Made by a program: the position numbers and the translations under genes
Shown: positions 1 through 8,979 of the stretch, in pieces
Position numbering within the stretch: position 1 is the first letter of the stretch
How the letters are laid out: each line of letters begins with the position of its first letter
The notes under the pieces: model-generated
What the model saw: only the letters and a program-made list of their open reading frames with translations
Databases searched by the model: none
What the model was told of the DNA's origin: nothing
Source of the DNA: Prevotella sp.
GTDB taxonomy: Bacteria > Bacteroidota > Bacteroidia > Bacteroidales > Bacteroidaceae
Length of the DNA: 39,244 nt
Reading direction: 5' to 3'
NCBI GenBank assembly: GCA_017467535.1
Contig: JAFUST010000047.1
Coordinates: 1 to 39,244, forward strand

Positions 1-466
1 TGCCATAGATCTCGCGCAGCTGACCCAGAATCTGGTCGAAGTCGCAGTTGTCGCGGTCCAGCTGGTTAATGAGGAAGATGACGGGCTTCTTCAGCTTCTC
101 GGTGTTGCGGAAGGCGTTCATCGTGCCCACCTCGGGGCCGTACTGTCCGTTGACCAGGATGACGGCCTGGTCGGTCACGTTCAGCGCCGTGATGGCACCG
201 CCCACGAAGTCGTCCGAGCCCGGGCAGTCGATGATGTTCAGCTTCTTCTGGTTCCACTCCACATGAAAAACAGTAGAGAACACCGAGTAGCCGTACTCCT
301 GTTCGACAGGGAAGTAGTCGCTCATAGTGTTCTTACCCTCCACGGTGCCGCGGCGCTTGATGATGCCGGCCTCGTAGACCATACTTTCGGCAAGGGTCGT
401 CTTGCCGCTACCCGCACTGCCAAGCAGCGCAATGTTCTTGATTTCGTTAGTCTGATAAACTTTCAT
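1..466 (-). CDS. EF-G-like translational GTPase, N-terminal part (cut by window start)
   Basis: The visible 155 residues are the start of a GTPase G domain of the EF-G-like family. The P-loop reads GSAGSGKTT near residues 16-24. The switch II region reads DCPGSDDF where classical EF-G has DTPGH. The G4 position reads NQLD instead of the usual NKxD. A second, EF-G-like protein beside canonical FusA is common in Bacteroidetes; its precise role is not settled. The ATG at 464-466 follows a short AT-rich leader and a TACTTTTACG promoter-like element at 504-513. The gene is divergent from hemW. The rest of the gene lies left of the window, so domain completeness cannot be judged. The Lys-to-Gln change in G4 could alter guanine recognition, or may be normal for this subfamily. 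Confidence 0.85.
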   Translation of the reverse strand, partial: MKVYQTNEIKNIALLGSAGSGKTTLAESMVYEAGIIKRRGTVEGKNTMSDYFPVEQEYGYSVFSTVFHVEWNQKKLNIIDCPGSDDFVGGAITALNVTDQAVILVNGQYGPEVGTMNAFRNTEKLKKPVIFLINQLDRDNCDFDQILGQLREIYG

Positions 467-503
467 ATCGGTAATATTTTAGGTTTATTATTTCGATAGC
501 GGT

Positions 504-513
504 CGTAAAAGTA
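504..513 (-). promoter_or_regulatory. Bacteroidetes-type -7 element for the EF-G-like gene
   Basis: The minus strand reads TACTTTTACG about 40 bases before the start codon, a variant of the Bacteroidetes TAnnTTTG promoter element. It deviates by A for G at the end, so confidence is moderate. Confidence 0.4.
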
Positions 514-566
514 ATCATTTTCATGCAAAAAACCAACGAAAGCTTCCAAATATTAAACTTTATTAG

Positions 567-576
567 TACTTTTGCA
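567..576 (+). promoter_or_regulatory. Bacteroidetes-type -7 element for hemW
   Basis: TACTTTTGCA ends seven bases before the ATG at 583. This sets the start at 583 rather than an upstream in-frame ATG at 523, which would lie before the promoter, and implies a very short or absent leader. Confidence 0.6.
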
Positions 577-582
577 GTCATT

Positions 583-1746
583 ATGGCAGGATTATACCTT
601 CATATCCCCTTCTGTGCGAGCCGTTGCATCTACTGCGGCTTCTACTCCACCACCCGCGCCGATCTGCGCCAGAAGTACGTCGACGCCCTCTGTCGCGAGA
701 TGGAATTACACAAAAGGGACGGTTCTTTTTGTGTAAATACCGTCTACCTCGGCGGCGGCACGCCCTCGCAACTGACCGAGGCCCAGCTGCGCCAGCTCTT
801 TATATATATTAATAAGGTGTACGCTCTCACCTCTCACCTCTCACCACTCACCTCTGACATCGAGGTCACCATCGAGGTGAACCCCGACGACGTCACGCCG
901 CGCTACGCCGCCCTGCTGCGCCAGCTCGGCGTCAACCGCGTCTCAATGGGCGCCCAGACCTTCGACGACCGCCGCCTCCGCTTCCTCCGTCGCCGCCACA
1001 CCGCCGCCCAGGTCCGCCAGGCCGTCGACGACCTGCGCCAGTCCGGCATCCCGAACCTCAGCGTCGACCTCATGTATGGTTTCCCCGGTGAGAGCCTCGC
1101 CGACCTCGACCGCGACCTGACCGCCCTGCTCGCCCTCGACGTCGACCACATCTCCGCCTACTGCCTCATGGTCGAGGAGGGCACGCCCCTCCACCGCATG
1201 GGCATCGCCCCGTGCGACGAGGAGCTGGAGCGCCAGATGTACTACCACATCGCGGACCGCCTCACCCTGTCCGGCTACGAGCACTACGAAATCTCCAACT
1301 TCGCCCGCCCGGGCCGCCGCTCGCGCCACAACAGCAGCTACTGGCACGACGTCCCCTACCTCGGCCTCGGCGCCGCCGCCCACTCCTACCAGCCCCCCTC
1401 CACCACTCCCGCCGCTTCTCTGGCGGGCTACTCCCCCGCCGTCCGCTCCTGGAACGTTGCCGACCTGCGCGCCTACATCGCCGCCGTCAACCAGGGCCGC
1501 CTGCCCGCGGACCGCGAACTGCTGGACGCCGACACCCACTACAACGACCGCGTGGCCACCGCCCTGCGCACCAGCGACGGCCTCGACCTCCGTACCCTCG
1601 CCCCGCGCCACCGCCGCTACTGCACAGAGGAAGCCCGCCGCTTCCTCAGCGACGGGCTTCTTACCCTCGACGGCGACCGCCTGCGCCTTTCGCGCCGCGG
1701 CCTCTTCGTCAGCGACATGGTCATGGCCGGCCTCATGCTCGTTTAG
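583..1746 (+). CDS. hemW: HemW-type radical SAM protein (coproporphyrinogen oxidase-like heme chaperone)
   Basis: This 387-residue protein carries the radical SAM cluster motif CxxxCxxC at Cys11, Cys15 and Cys18, followed by GGGTPSQL and the VNPDD strand typical of HemN/HemW. The residue after CxxCG is Phe, so the fourth cysteine of true HemN (CxxxCxxCxC) is missing. This points to HemW, a heme-binding chaperone, rather than the oxidase. The C-terminal HemN_C-like part (GLLTLDG..LRLSRRGLF) is present. Three inserted segments interrupt family-like sequence: about residues 42-52 (TTACACAAAA hairpin), 80-92 (TCACCTCT repeats) and 274-283 (palindromic core). All keep the frame. The gene converges on the HU-like gene with a 26-base gap. 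The family assignment is firm; the effect of the insertions is unknown. Confidence 0.9.
   Translation: MAGLYLHIPFCASRCIYCGFYSTTRADLRQKYVDALCREMELHKRDGSFCVNTVYLGGGTPSQLTEAQLRQLFIYINKVYALTSHLSPLTSDIEVTIEVNPDDVTPRYAALLRQLGVNRVSMGAQTFDDRRLRFLRRRHTAAQVRQAVDDLRQSGIPNLSVDLMYGFPGESLADLDRDLTALLALDVDHISAYCLMVEEGTPLHRMGIAPCDEELERQMYYHIADRLTLSGYEHYEISNFARPGRRSRHNSSYWHDVPYLGLGAAAHSYQPPSTTPAASLAGYSPAVRSWNVADLRAYIAAVNQGRLPADRELLDADTHYNDRVATALRTSDGLDLRTLAPRHRRYCTEEARRFLSDGLLTLDGDRLRLSRRGLFVSDMVMAGLMLV
706..736 (+). repeat. In-frame hairpin repeat TTACACAAAA/TTTTGTGTAA in hemW
   Basis: Ten-base perfect inverted arms (706-715 and 727-736) flank a loop reading GGGACGGTTCT. It is read in frame as Leu-His-Lys-Arg-Asp-Gly-Ser-Phe-Cys-Val-Asn, between the helix after the radical SAM motif and the VYLGGGTPS strand, where HemW proteins normally have a short loop. 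Confidence 0.7.
823..856 (+). repeat. In-frame TCACCTCT direct repeats in hemW
   Basis: Four variants of CTCACCTCT in tandem encode Leu-Thr-Ser-His-Leu-Ser-Pro-Leu-Thr-Ser before the conserved IEVTIEVNPDD strand. A 23-base stretch (833-855) is identical to one inside the GH78 gene (23575-23597), but it is read in a different phase there. Confidence 0.7.
1408..1427 (+). repeat. Palindromic coding element, copy in hemW
   Basis: The core is CCCGCCGCTTCTCTGGCGGG, with 7-bp arms containing one G-T pair. It encodes Pro-Ala-Ala-Ser-Leu-Ala-Gly at about residues 276-282, in the loop after the conserved GLGAAAHSY segment. The core starts at codon position 1, as in every other copy in the window. Confidence 0.85.
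1623..1662 (+). repeat. hemW coding segment nearly identical to the hairpin after GH127
   Basis: This stretch matches 14965-15004 over most of its length: the shared parts are CACAGA(A/G)GAAGCCC, GCCGCT and AGCGACGGGCTTCTT. In hemW it encodes EEARRFLSDGLLTL, which looks like native HemW sequence. The relation between a coding segment and an intergenic hairpin is unexplained. Confidence 0.5.
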
Positions 1747-1772
1747 CACCGGCCCGCCGACCGCGCTCCCGA

Positions 1773-2342
1773 TTAGTTAGCGTCGGCACCGCCGCCGGGG
1801 TTATCGCCGCCGCCGGGCGTGACGGTTCCCGTGCCGCCCTCGTCACTGGGAATCGCCGTGTCCGAAGCCACGTACTTCACCTTCTGCGCCTGCTTCTTCA
1901 GGGCAAACTGCTTCGAGAACTTCACGCCTATCGTAGCGCCTAGCGTCCATGTCAGGCGGTCGGGCGTCAGGTCGCTCTCCAAGGCCACCGTGCGGATGGG
2001 TTTCGACGCATCCAGCGCGTGCGCTTCCGTCGTCTCGCGCAGGATGTCGGCATCCGTCACCGAGCCAGTCACCTTCGGGTAGATGGTCACCATGCGCGTG
2101 CCCTGCTCGTCCGACAGACTGATGCGGTTCGACTCCAGCACCTCCTCGTACACAATGTCGGATATCGCAGCCACAATGGCCTGCACCTCGTAGCTCTTGA
2201 AGCCCGTCCGCGCCGCAATCTTCGACGCCAGTTCCTGGTTCGTAATCTCGTTGTCAATCACTGCCTCAGCATAGAAGCTGTGGCTTCCCGGCATGTCGCC
2301 TGTTGCCCGGTACTCGCGGGCCCTCCATTTGTTTTTTGCCAT
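1773..2342 (-). CDS. HU-like DNA-binding protein with Gly-rich tail
   Basis: This 189-residue protein resembles the Bacteroidetes HU/IHF-like proteins with an extended N-terminal region (the HU-HIG type). The pattern TNQELASKIAARTGFKSYEVQAIVAAISDIVYEEV in the first 75 residues is the helical HU-fold dimer core, and RISLSDEQGTRMVTIYPKV follows as strands. The C-terminal 20 residues are a Gly/Pro/Asp-rich tail rich in GGG, probably disordered. The expected role is nonspecific DNA binding and nucleoid organisation. The ATG at 2340-2342 is preceded by AT-rich sequence and then by a tandem TACCTAGGTA array 50-130 bases upstream, which could hold its own control sites. No signal peptide is seen. 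The DNA-binding call is from family resemblance only. Confidence 0.7.
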   Translation of the reverse strand: MAKNKWRAREYRATGDMPGSHSFYAEAVIDNEITNQELASKIAARTGFKSYEVQAIVAAISDIVYEEVLESNRISLSDEQGTRMVTIYPKVTGSVTDADILRETTEAHALDASKPIRTVALESDLTPDRLTWTLGATIGVKFSKQFALKKQAQKVKYVASDTAIPSDEGGTGTVTPGGGDNPGGGADAN

Positions 2343-2391
2343 AATTCCTAAATGTTTTAAACATGTTAATAATAATATTGAAAGAAATTCT

Positions 2392-2473
2392 TACCTAGGT
2401 AAGAGCGGCACGGATACCTAGGTAAGAGTGGTGCGAATACCTAGGTAAGAGTGGTGCGAATACCTAGGTAAGA
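2392..2473. repeat. Tandem 23-bp array with TACCTAGGTA palindromes
   Basis: Three full 23-base units start at 2392, 2415 and 2438, and a 13-base partial unit starts at 2461. Each begins with the perfect palindrome TACCTAGGTA followed by AGAGTGGTGCGAA or a close variant. The array ends are reverse complements of each other (ATTCTTACCTAGGTA at the left, TACCTAGGTAAGAAT at the right). It lies between a terminator and the HU-like start codon, so it may be an operator array. Confidence 0.85.
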
Positions 2474-2496
2474 ATTCCGCGCTTCCCTTGGGAGAC

Positions 2497-2539
2497 TAAA
2501 AATCCCTGCACCGGGCACCGCACCGCCCAAGTGCAGGGA
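2497..2539 (-). terminator. Rho-independent terminator of the secreted protein gene at 2558-3211
   Basis: On the minus strand, arms TCCCTGCAC and GTGCAGGGA (2531-2539 and 2503-2511) enclose a 19-base loop and are followed by TTTTTAG. It lies 18 bases past the stop codon of the minus-strand gene. Confidence 0.7.
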
Positions 2540-2557
2540 ACCGAAACATTTAAGCCA

Positions 2558-3211
2558 TTACAAATCCTTCAGCGGGTCGGCATCCGCCTTGTGCTCCCAA
2601 TCCTTGATCAGGCCATAGTTGTTAGAACCACGTACATATGCAAAATTGTTGGAATACTTGCCTGCACCCTGATAGTATGAATCCCATTCATTACTGTCAA
2701 ACATCGTGGTGCCATCGGCCAGCTCGTAAATTTCAGCGACCCACATACGGCGGCAACTGATGGTACCGTCATTGTTGCGAAGAATATTCCAGTCATCATT
2801 CCTGAAAATGCACTGCACTAACTTGCGGTCTTTGTACCTGTGGTCAGCGGCACGCTTGCGGTTCTCGAACTTCTCATTGTCAAGCAGGAACTCAATCATC
2901 TCCTTCTTGCCCTCCTTGTCGCGGAAGTTCTTCTCCCAGCCCCAAATCTCATCGGCAGTCATGACCTTCATGCTCGCATAGAACTTCTCGACGGTCACCA
3001 TCTCGCCCGTCTTCCAGCTCCTCACCTCGCAGACGCCCTTATCGGTCTTCTTCACCGTAGTCTCCCCCGTCTTCGGGTCTGTAACCTCAACCTTATCCTT
3101 CTTCTTCAACAGCCTTTTACCCAAACCGATAATAGACTGAGCATCCGCCGTCGTCGAGACCGCGAACATGGCAACGAGTGCCATCACTGAAATCCTAATT
3201 GAATGTCTCAT
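2558..3211 (-). CDS. Small secreted protein of unknown function
   Basis: The protein has 217 residues. Residues 1-25 form a signal peptide ending in ADAQ (cleavage after Ala24 or Gln25). A Lys-rich stretch (GKRLLKKKDKVEV) follows, then a Trp/Tyr-rich region without a recognised domain. The signal peptide is nearly identical to that of the protein at 15199-16440 (both contain ISVMALVAM followed by AVST), and both mature proteins begin with a basic amphipathic stretch. The two genes also share a long upstream control region, so they look like diverged or promoter-sharing relatives. A strong promoter (TATCTTTGCA at 3254-3263) and a terminator (2497-2539) make it a single-gene transcript. It is divergent from the methyltransferase fusion. 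I do not assign a function. Confidence 0.75.
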   Translation of the reverse strand: MRHSIRISVMALVAMFAVSTTADAQSIIGLGKRLLKKKDKVEVTDPKTGETTVKKTDKGVCEVRSWKTGEMVTVEKFYASMKVMTADEIWGWEKNFRDKEGKKEMIEFLLDNEKFENRKRAADHRYKDRKLVQCIFRNDDWNILRNNDGTISCRRMWVAEIYELADGTTMFDSNEWDSYYQGAGKYSNNFAYVRGSNNYGLIKDWEHKADADPLKDL

Positions 3212-3253
3212 AATCTTCTCTTTTAATGTTTAATGTTTAAAGTAAATATCGGC

Positions 3254-3263
3254 TGCAAAGATA
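3254..3263 (-). promoter_or_regulatory. -7 promoter element for the secreted protein at 2558-3211
   Basis: The minus strand reads TATCTTTGCA, an exact TAnnTTTGCA element, about 43 bases before the start codon. Confidence 0.7.
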
Positions 3264-3285
3264 CGAATTAATTTGTTAAATAATG

Positions 3286-3311
3286 TACCCCCCCTTAAAA
3301 AACCTTAAATA
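3286..3311 (-). promoter_or_regulatory. Conserved upstream box TTTTAAGGGGGGGTA
   Basis: The plus strand reads TACCCCCCCTTAAAA followed by AACCTTAAATA. The first 15 bases are identical at 16568-16582, and both copies sit 22-23 bases upstream of a TAnnTTTGCA element in front of related secreted proteins. It overlaps or adjoins the -33 position and may bind a shared activator. Confidence 0.5.
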
Positions 3312-3362
3312 GTGACAAACAGCCCCAAAAAACGTCTTAAACATAAAAAACAGACCACGACA

Positions 3363-6583
<3,221 letters not shown>

Positions 6584-6587
<4 letters not shown>

Positions 6588-7291
6588 ACCAGTGAGAACG
6601 CCACGTCCATCATGTGCGTAAAATTGCTCTGGCGCTCCTCGGCCGTCGTCACCTCACCCGTCAGGATGTGGTCCGAAATCGTGCAGATGCCCAGCGCCCT
6701 GTTGCCCGACCGCGCCGCATTCATATAGAGCGCGGCAATCTCCATCTCGACGGCCAGCACGCCCATGTTGATCCACTTGTCGGTGTGCGGATTCTCGCTG
6801 TAGAACGTGTCCGACGACACCACGTTGCCCACCCGGTAGTGGTAGCCCATCCGTTCGCACGACTCCACCGCCTTCCTGATCAGGTCGAAGCTGCCGATGG
6901 GTGCAAACGTGCCCGGCAGCTCGTACTGCGCGGCAAAGTTGCTGTTCGTACAGGCTCCCATCGCAATGGCTAGGTCGCCTATCTTCAGGTCGTGGTTGAT
7001 GGAGCCCGCCGAACCCACGCGGATAATCGTCTTCACGCCGTAGAAGTTGTAGAGCTCGTAGGTGTAGATGCCGATGGACGCCATGCCCATGCCGTGGCCC
7101 ATCACGCTGACGCGCTTGCCCTGGTAAGTTCCCGTAAAGCCCAGCATGCCGCGGACATTATTGAAACATACTGCATCGTCGAGAAACTTCTCGGCCATCA
7201 GTTTCACACGCAGCGGGTCGCCCGCCATGATGACAGTCTCGGCTATCTCGCCGTACTGTGCCCCGATGTGGGGAGTAGGAGTATTTGCCAT
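6584..7291 (-). CDS. deoD: Purine-nucleoside phosphorylase, DeoD type
   Basis: This 235-residue protein has the length expected for trimeric-domain hexameric DeoD enzymes, which cleave purine (deoxy)nucleosides with phosphate to a base and (deoxy)ribose-1-phosphate. It shows GDPLRVK, GHGMGMASIGIY, RVGSAGSI, VEMEIAALY (ribose binding, Met-Glu) and ISDHILTGE, with the catalytic Asp in SDH. It begins MANTPTPHIGA at 7289-7291. A longer frame to 7399 would start before the promoter-like TATCTTCG at 7320-7327 and is rejected. It is cytoplasmic, with no signal peptide. Its stop overlaps the stop of the methyltransferase fusion in a shared TTAA. The neighbours do not suggest a shared pathway, except that nucleoside salvage is housekeeping. 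Confidence 0.95.
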
Positions 7292-7319
7292 AATCTTTTC
7301 GGTTTTAGTTAAGATGCCG

Positions 7320-7327
7320 CGAAGATA
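7320..7327 (-). promoter_or_regulatory. Weak -7 element for deoD
   Basis: The minus strand reads TATCTTCG about 29 bases before the start codon. It differs from TAnnTTTG at one base, so the call is tentative. Confidence 0.35.
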
Positions 7328-7393
7328 CGCATTTTTTCCAAACAGCCAAGAAAACCGCCGATTATTTCGCCGCCGTCGCCCTGGCCGCGGCGG

Positions 7394-7419
7394 TGACAAA
7401 ACCGCGCCCCGTGCGTCTA
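7394..7419 (+). promoter_or_regulatory. Conserved leader box upstream of the beta-helix/GH31 operon
   Basis: TGACAAAACC, then CGCCCCGT and CGTCTA, recurs at 16614-16639 with 24 of 26 bases identical. Both copies are followed by TATATATAA and lie before genes for paralogous beta-helix proteins. No TAnnTTTGC element is visible in either case. The box could be a promoter or operator of a shared regulon, or a dispersed repeat. In both copies the box could be read as a peptide TKPRPVRL. Confidence 0.5.
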
Positions 7420-7440
7420 TATATAAATAATGTATACGTT

Positions 7441-8979
7441 ATGACCCGACTGCTGCTAACCATCATCCTCATGCTGACGGCCCGTTGCGCCCTCGGCGGC
7501 GAAATCATCGTCCACCCCGGCCAGAGCCTGCACGACGCCCTGCGCCAGGCCCGCGAGTGGCGCCGCACGGGCGACCCGCGCTGCCTCGACGGCATCACCA
7601 TCACCCTGAAAGCCGGCCGCTACTACATGCAGCAGCCCCTCTTCCTCCGTCCCGAGGACAGCGGCACTACGGCCTCGCCCCTCGTCATCCGCGGCGAGCA
7701 GGGCACCGTCCTCTGTGGCGACCCGCGCCAGCAGCACACCCAGCTCTGGCCCCGTGAGGGCATGGCCCGCATGCTGGCTTTCAACAAGCAGACCCGCACC
7801 ATCACCATCCCCGCGCCGACCCGCAGCGAGCTCCGCACCCTTCTCAGTGCCAGTTCCGTACGCCGAGGTATCACCTCGGCCAACACCTCGCTTGAGATGG
7901 TGGTCCACCAGCGCTGGGCCATCGCCATCCTCCGCGTCCGCGCCATCACGGTGCACGGCGATTCGGTCGCCGTGTCCTTCATGGAGCCCGAGAGCCGACT
8001 GGAGTTCGAGCATCCGTGGCCGCAGCCCGTCATCGGCGGCGACCGCGGCTCGTCGTCCTTCCTGCTGCGCACCACCGAGCAGCGCGACGGCATCGAGCAG
8101 CTCGTCATCCTCGACGGTGCCAGCCACGTCACCCTCGACGGCCTCACCTTCGAGAACACCTGCTGGAACCGACCGCTGCACCAAGGCCACGTCACCCTGC
8201 AGGGCGGCTTCCCCCTCATCGATGCCTACCAGCTCGCGGTGCCTGGCTTCCCCTGGGACAGCGGGCTCGAAAACCAGGCCTGGATTGAGCGGCCCGTCAG
8301 CGCCGTCACCGTGCGCCATGCCGCCCACGTCAGCATCAGCCAGTGCCGCTTCCAGCACCTCGGCGCCACCGCCCTCGACATCGAGAGCATCGACGGCGGC
8401 ACCGTCGACCGCTGCACCTTCGACGACATCGGCGGCACGGCCATCATGGCCGGCTCGTTTGCCGAGAGTCCCCGCGAGGTGCATCGTCCCTACACCGACC
8501 TTGCCCCGCAGTGCCAGCACCTGACCATCAAGGGCAACACCATCCACGATGCCGCCAACGAGGACTGGGGTGCCGTGGCCATCAGTTGCGGCTACGTGCG
8601 CCACTGCACCATCGCCGACAACCAGGTGAGCCGCGTCAACTACAGCGGCATCTGCGTAGGCTGGGGCTGGACGCCGCTCTTTACCGGCATGCAGGACAAC
8701 CACATTATTAATAACCGCGTCAGCGACTACGCCCGCCAGCTCTACGATGCCGGTGGCATCTACACGCTGTCGAACCAGCCCCACTCCAGCATCCGCGACA
8801 ACATCATCTCGCAGCCCTACCCCGCCCCCTACGCCACCAACGACCGCGGCTTCCGCATCTACCTGGACGCACGCACCGATGGCTTCACCATAGAGAACAA
8901 CGTGACTGAAGGTCGCCCCATCCGCCGCGACGAGATAGGCGACAACCACCCCGGTCCCAACCTCATATTCAAACAATGA
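7441..8979 (+). CDS. Secreted right-handed beta-helix protein, possible glycosidase
   Basis: This 512-residue protein starts with a signal peptide (MTRLLLTIILMLTARCALGG). The N-terminal region has the HPGQSLHDALRQAREWR pattern and PLFLRPEDSG common in beta-helix polysaccharide-active proteins. The centre and C-terminal half are repeated short beta strands (ITVRHAAHVSISQCRFQHLGATALDI, then repeated Asn/Asp turns), ending in NEDWGAVAISCGYV, YSGICVGWGW and YDAGGIYTLSNQP. It is a paralog of 16701-18656. The layout resembles GH141-type beta-helix enzymes, but I cannot assign an activity. It is the first gene of a four-gene operon; its TGA overlaps the ATG of GH31 (ATGA). The start at 7441 is chosen because the signal peptide begins there. 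It lacks the palindromic elements seen in its paralog. Confidence 0.8.
   Translation: MTRLLLTIILMLTARCALGGEIIVHPGQSLHDALRQAREWRRTGDPRCLDGITITLKAGRYYMQQPLFLRPEDSGTTASPLVIRGEQGTVLCGDPRQQHTQLWPREGMARMLAFNKQTRTITIPAPTRSELRTLLSASSVRRGITSANTSLEMVVHQRWAIAILRVRAITVHGDSVAVSFMEPESRLEFEHPWPQPVIGGDRGSSSFLLRTTEQRDGIEQLVILDGASHVTLDGLTFENTCWNRPLHQGHVTLQGGFPLIDAYQLAVPGFPWDSGLENQAWIERPVSAVTVRHAAHVSISQCRFQHLGATALDIESIDGGTVDRCTFDDIGGTAIMAGSFAESPREVHRPYTDLAPQCQHLTIKGNTIHDAANEDWGAVAISCGYVRHCTIADNQVSRVNYSGICVGWGWTPLFTGMQDNHIINNRVSDYARQLYDAGGIYTLSNQPHSSIRDNIISQPYPAPYATNDRGFRIYLDARTDGFTIENNVTEGRPIRRDEIGDNHPGPNLIFKQ

Noticed and set aside
2392-2473. CRISPR-like array
   Set aside because: The units are contiguous 23-base tandem repeats without unique spacers, and no cas gene is present.
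3212-3362. Cobalamin riboswitch before the B12-binding fusion
   Set aside because: The leader is too short and I see no B12-box-like conserved sequence.
7350-7400. GC hairpin CCGCCG/CGGCGG between deoD and the beta-helix operon
   Set aside because: Short arms in GC-rich DNA, no T run and no clear link to either gene end.
7456-8976. Minus-strand frame of 506 codons opposite the beta-helix gene
   Set aside because: Same composition artefact; the plus strand has a signal peptide, conserved motifs and operon coupling.
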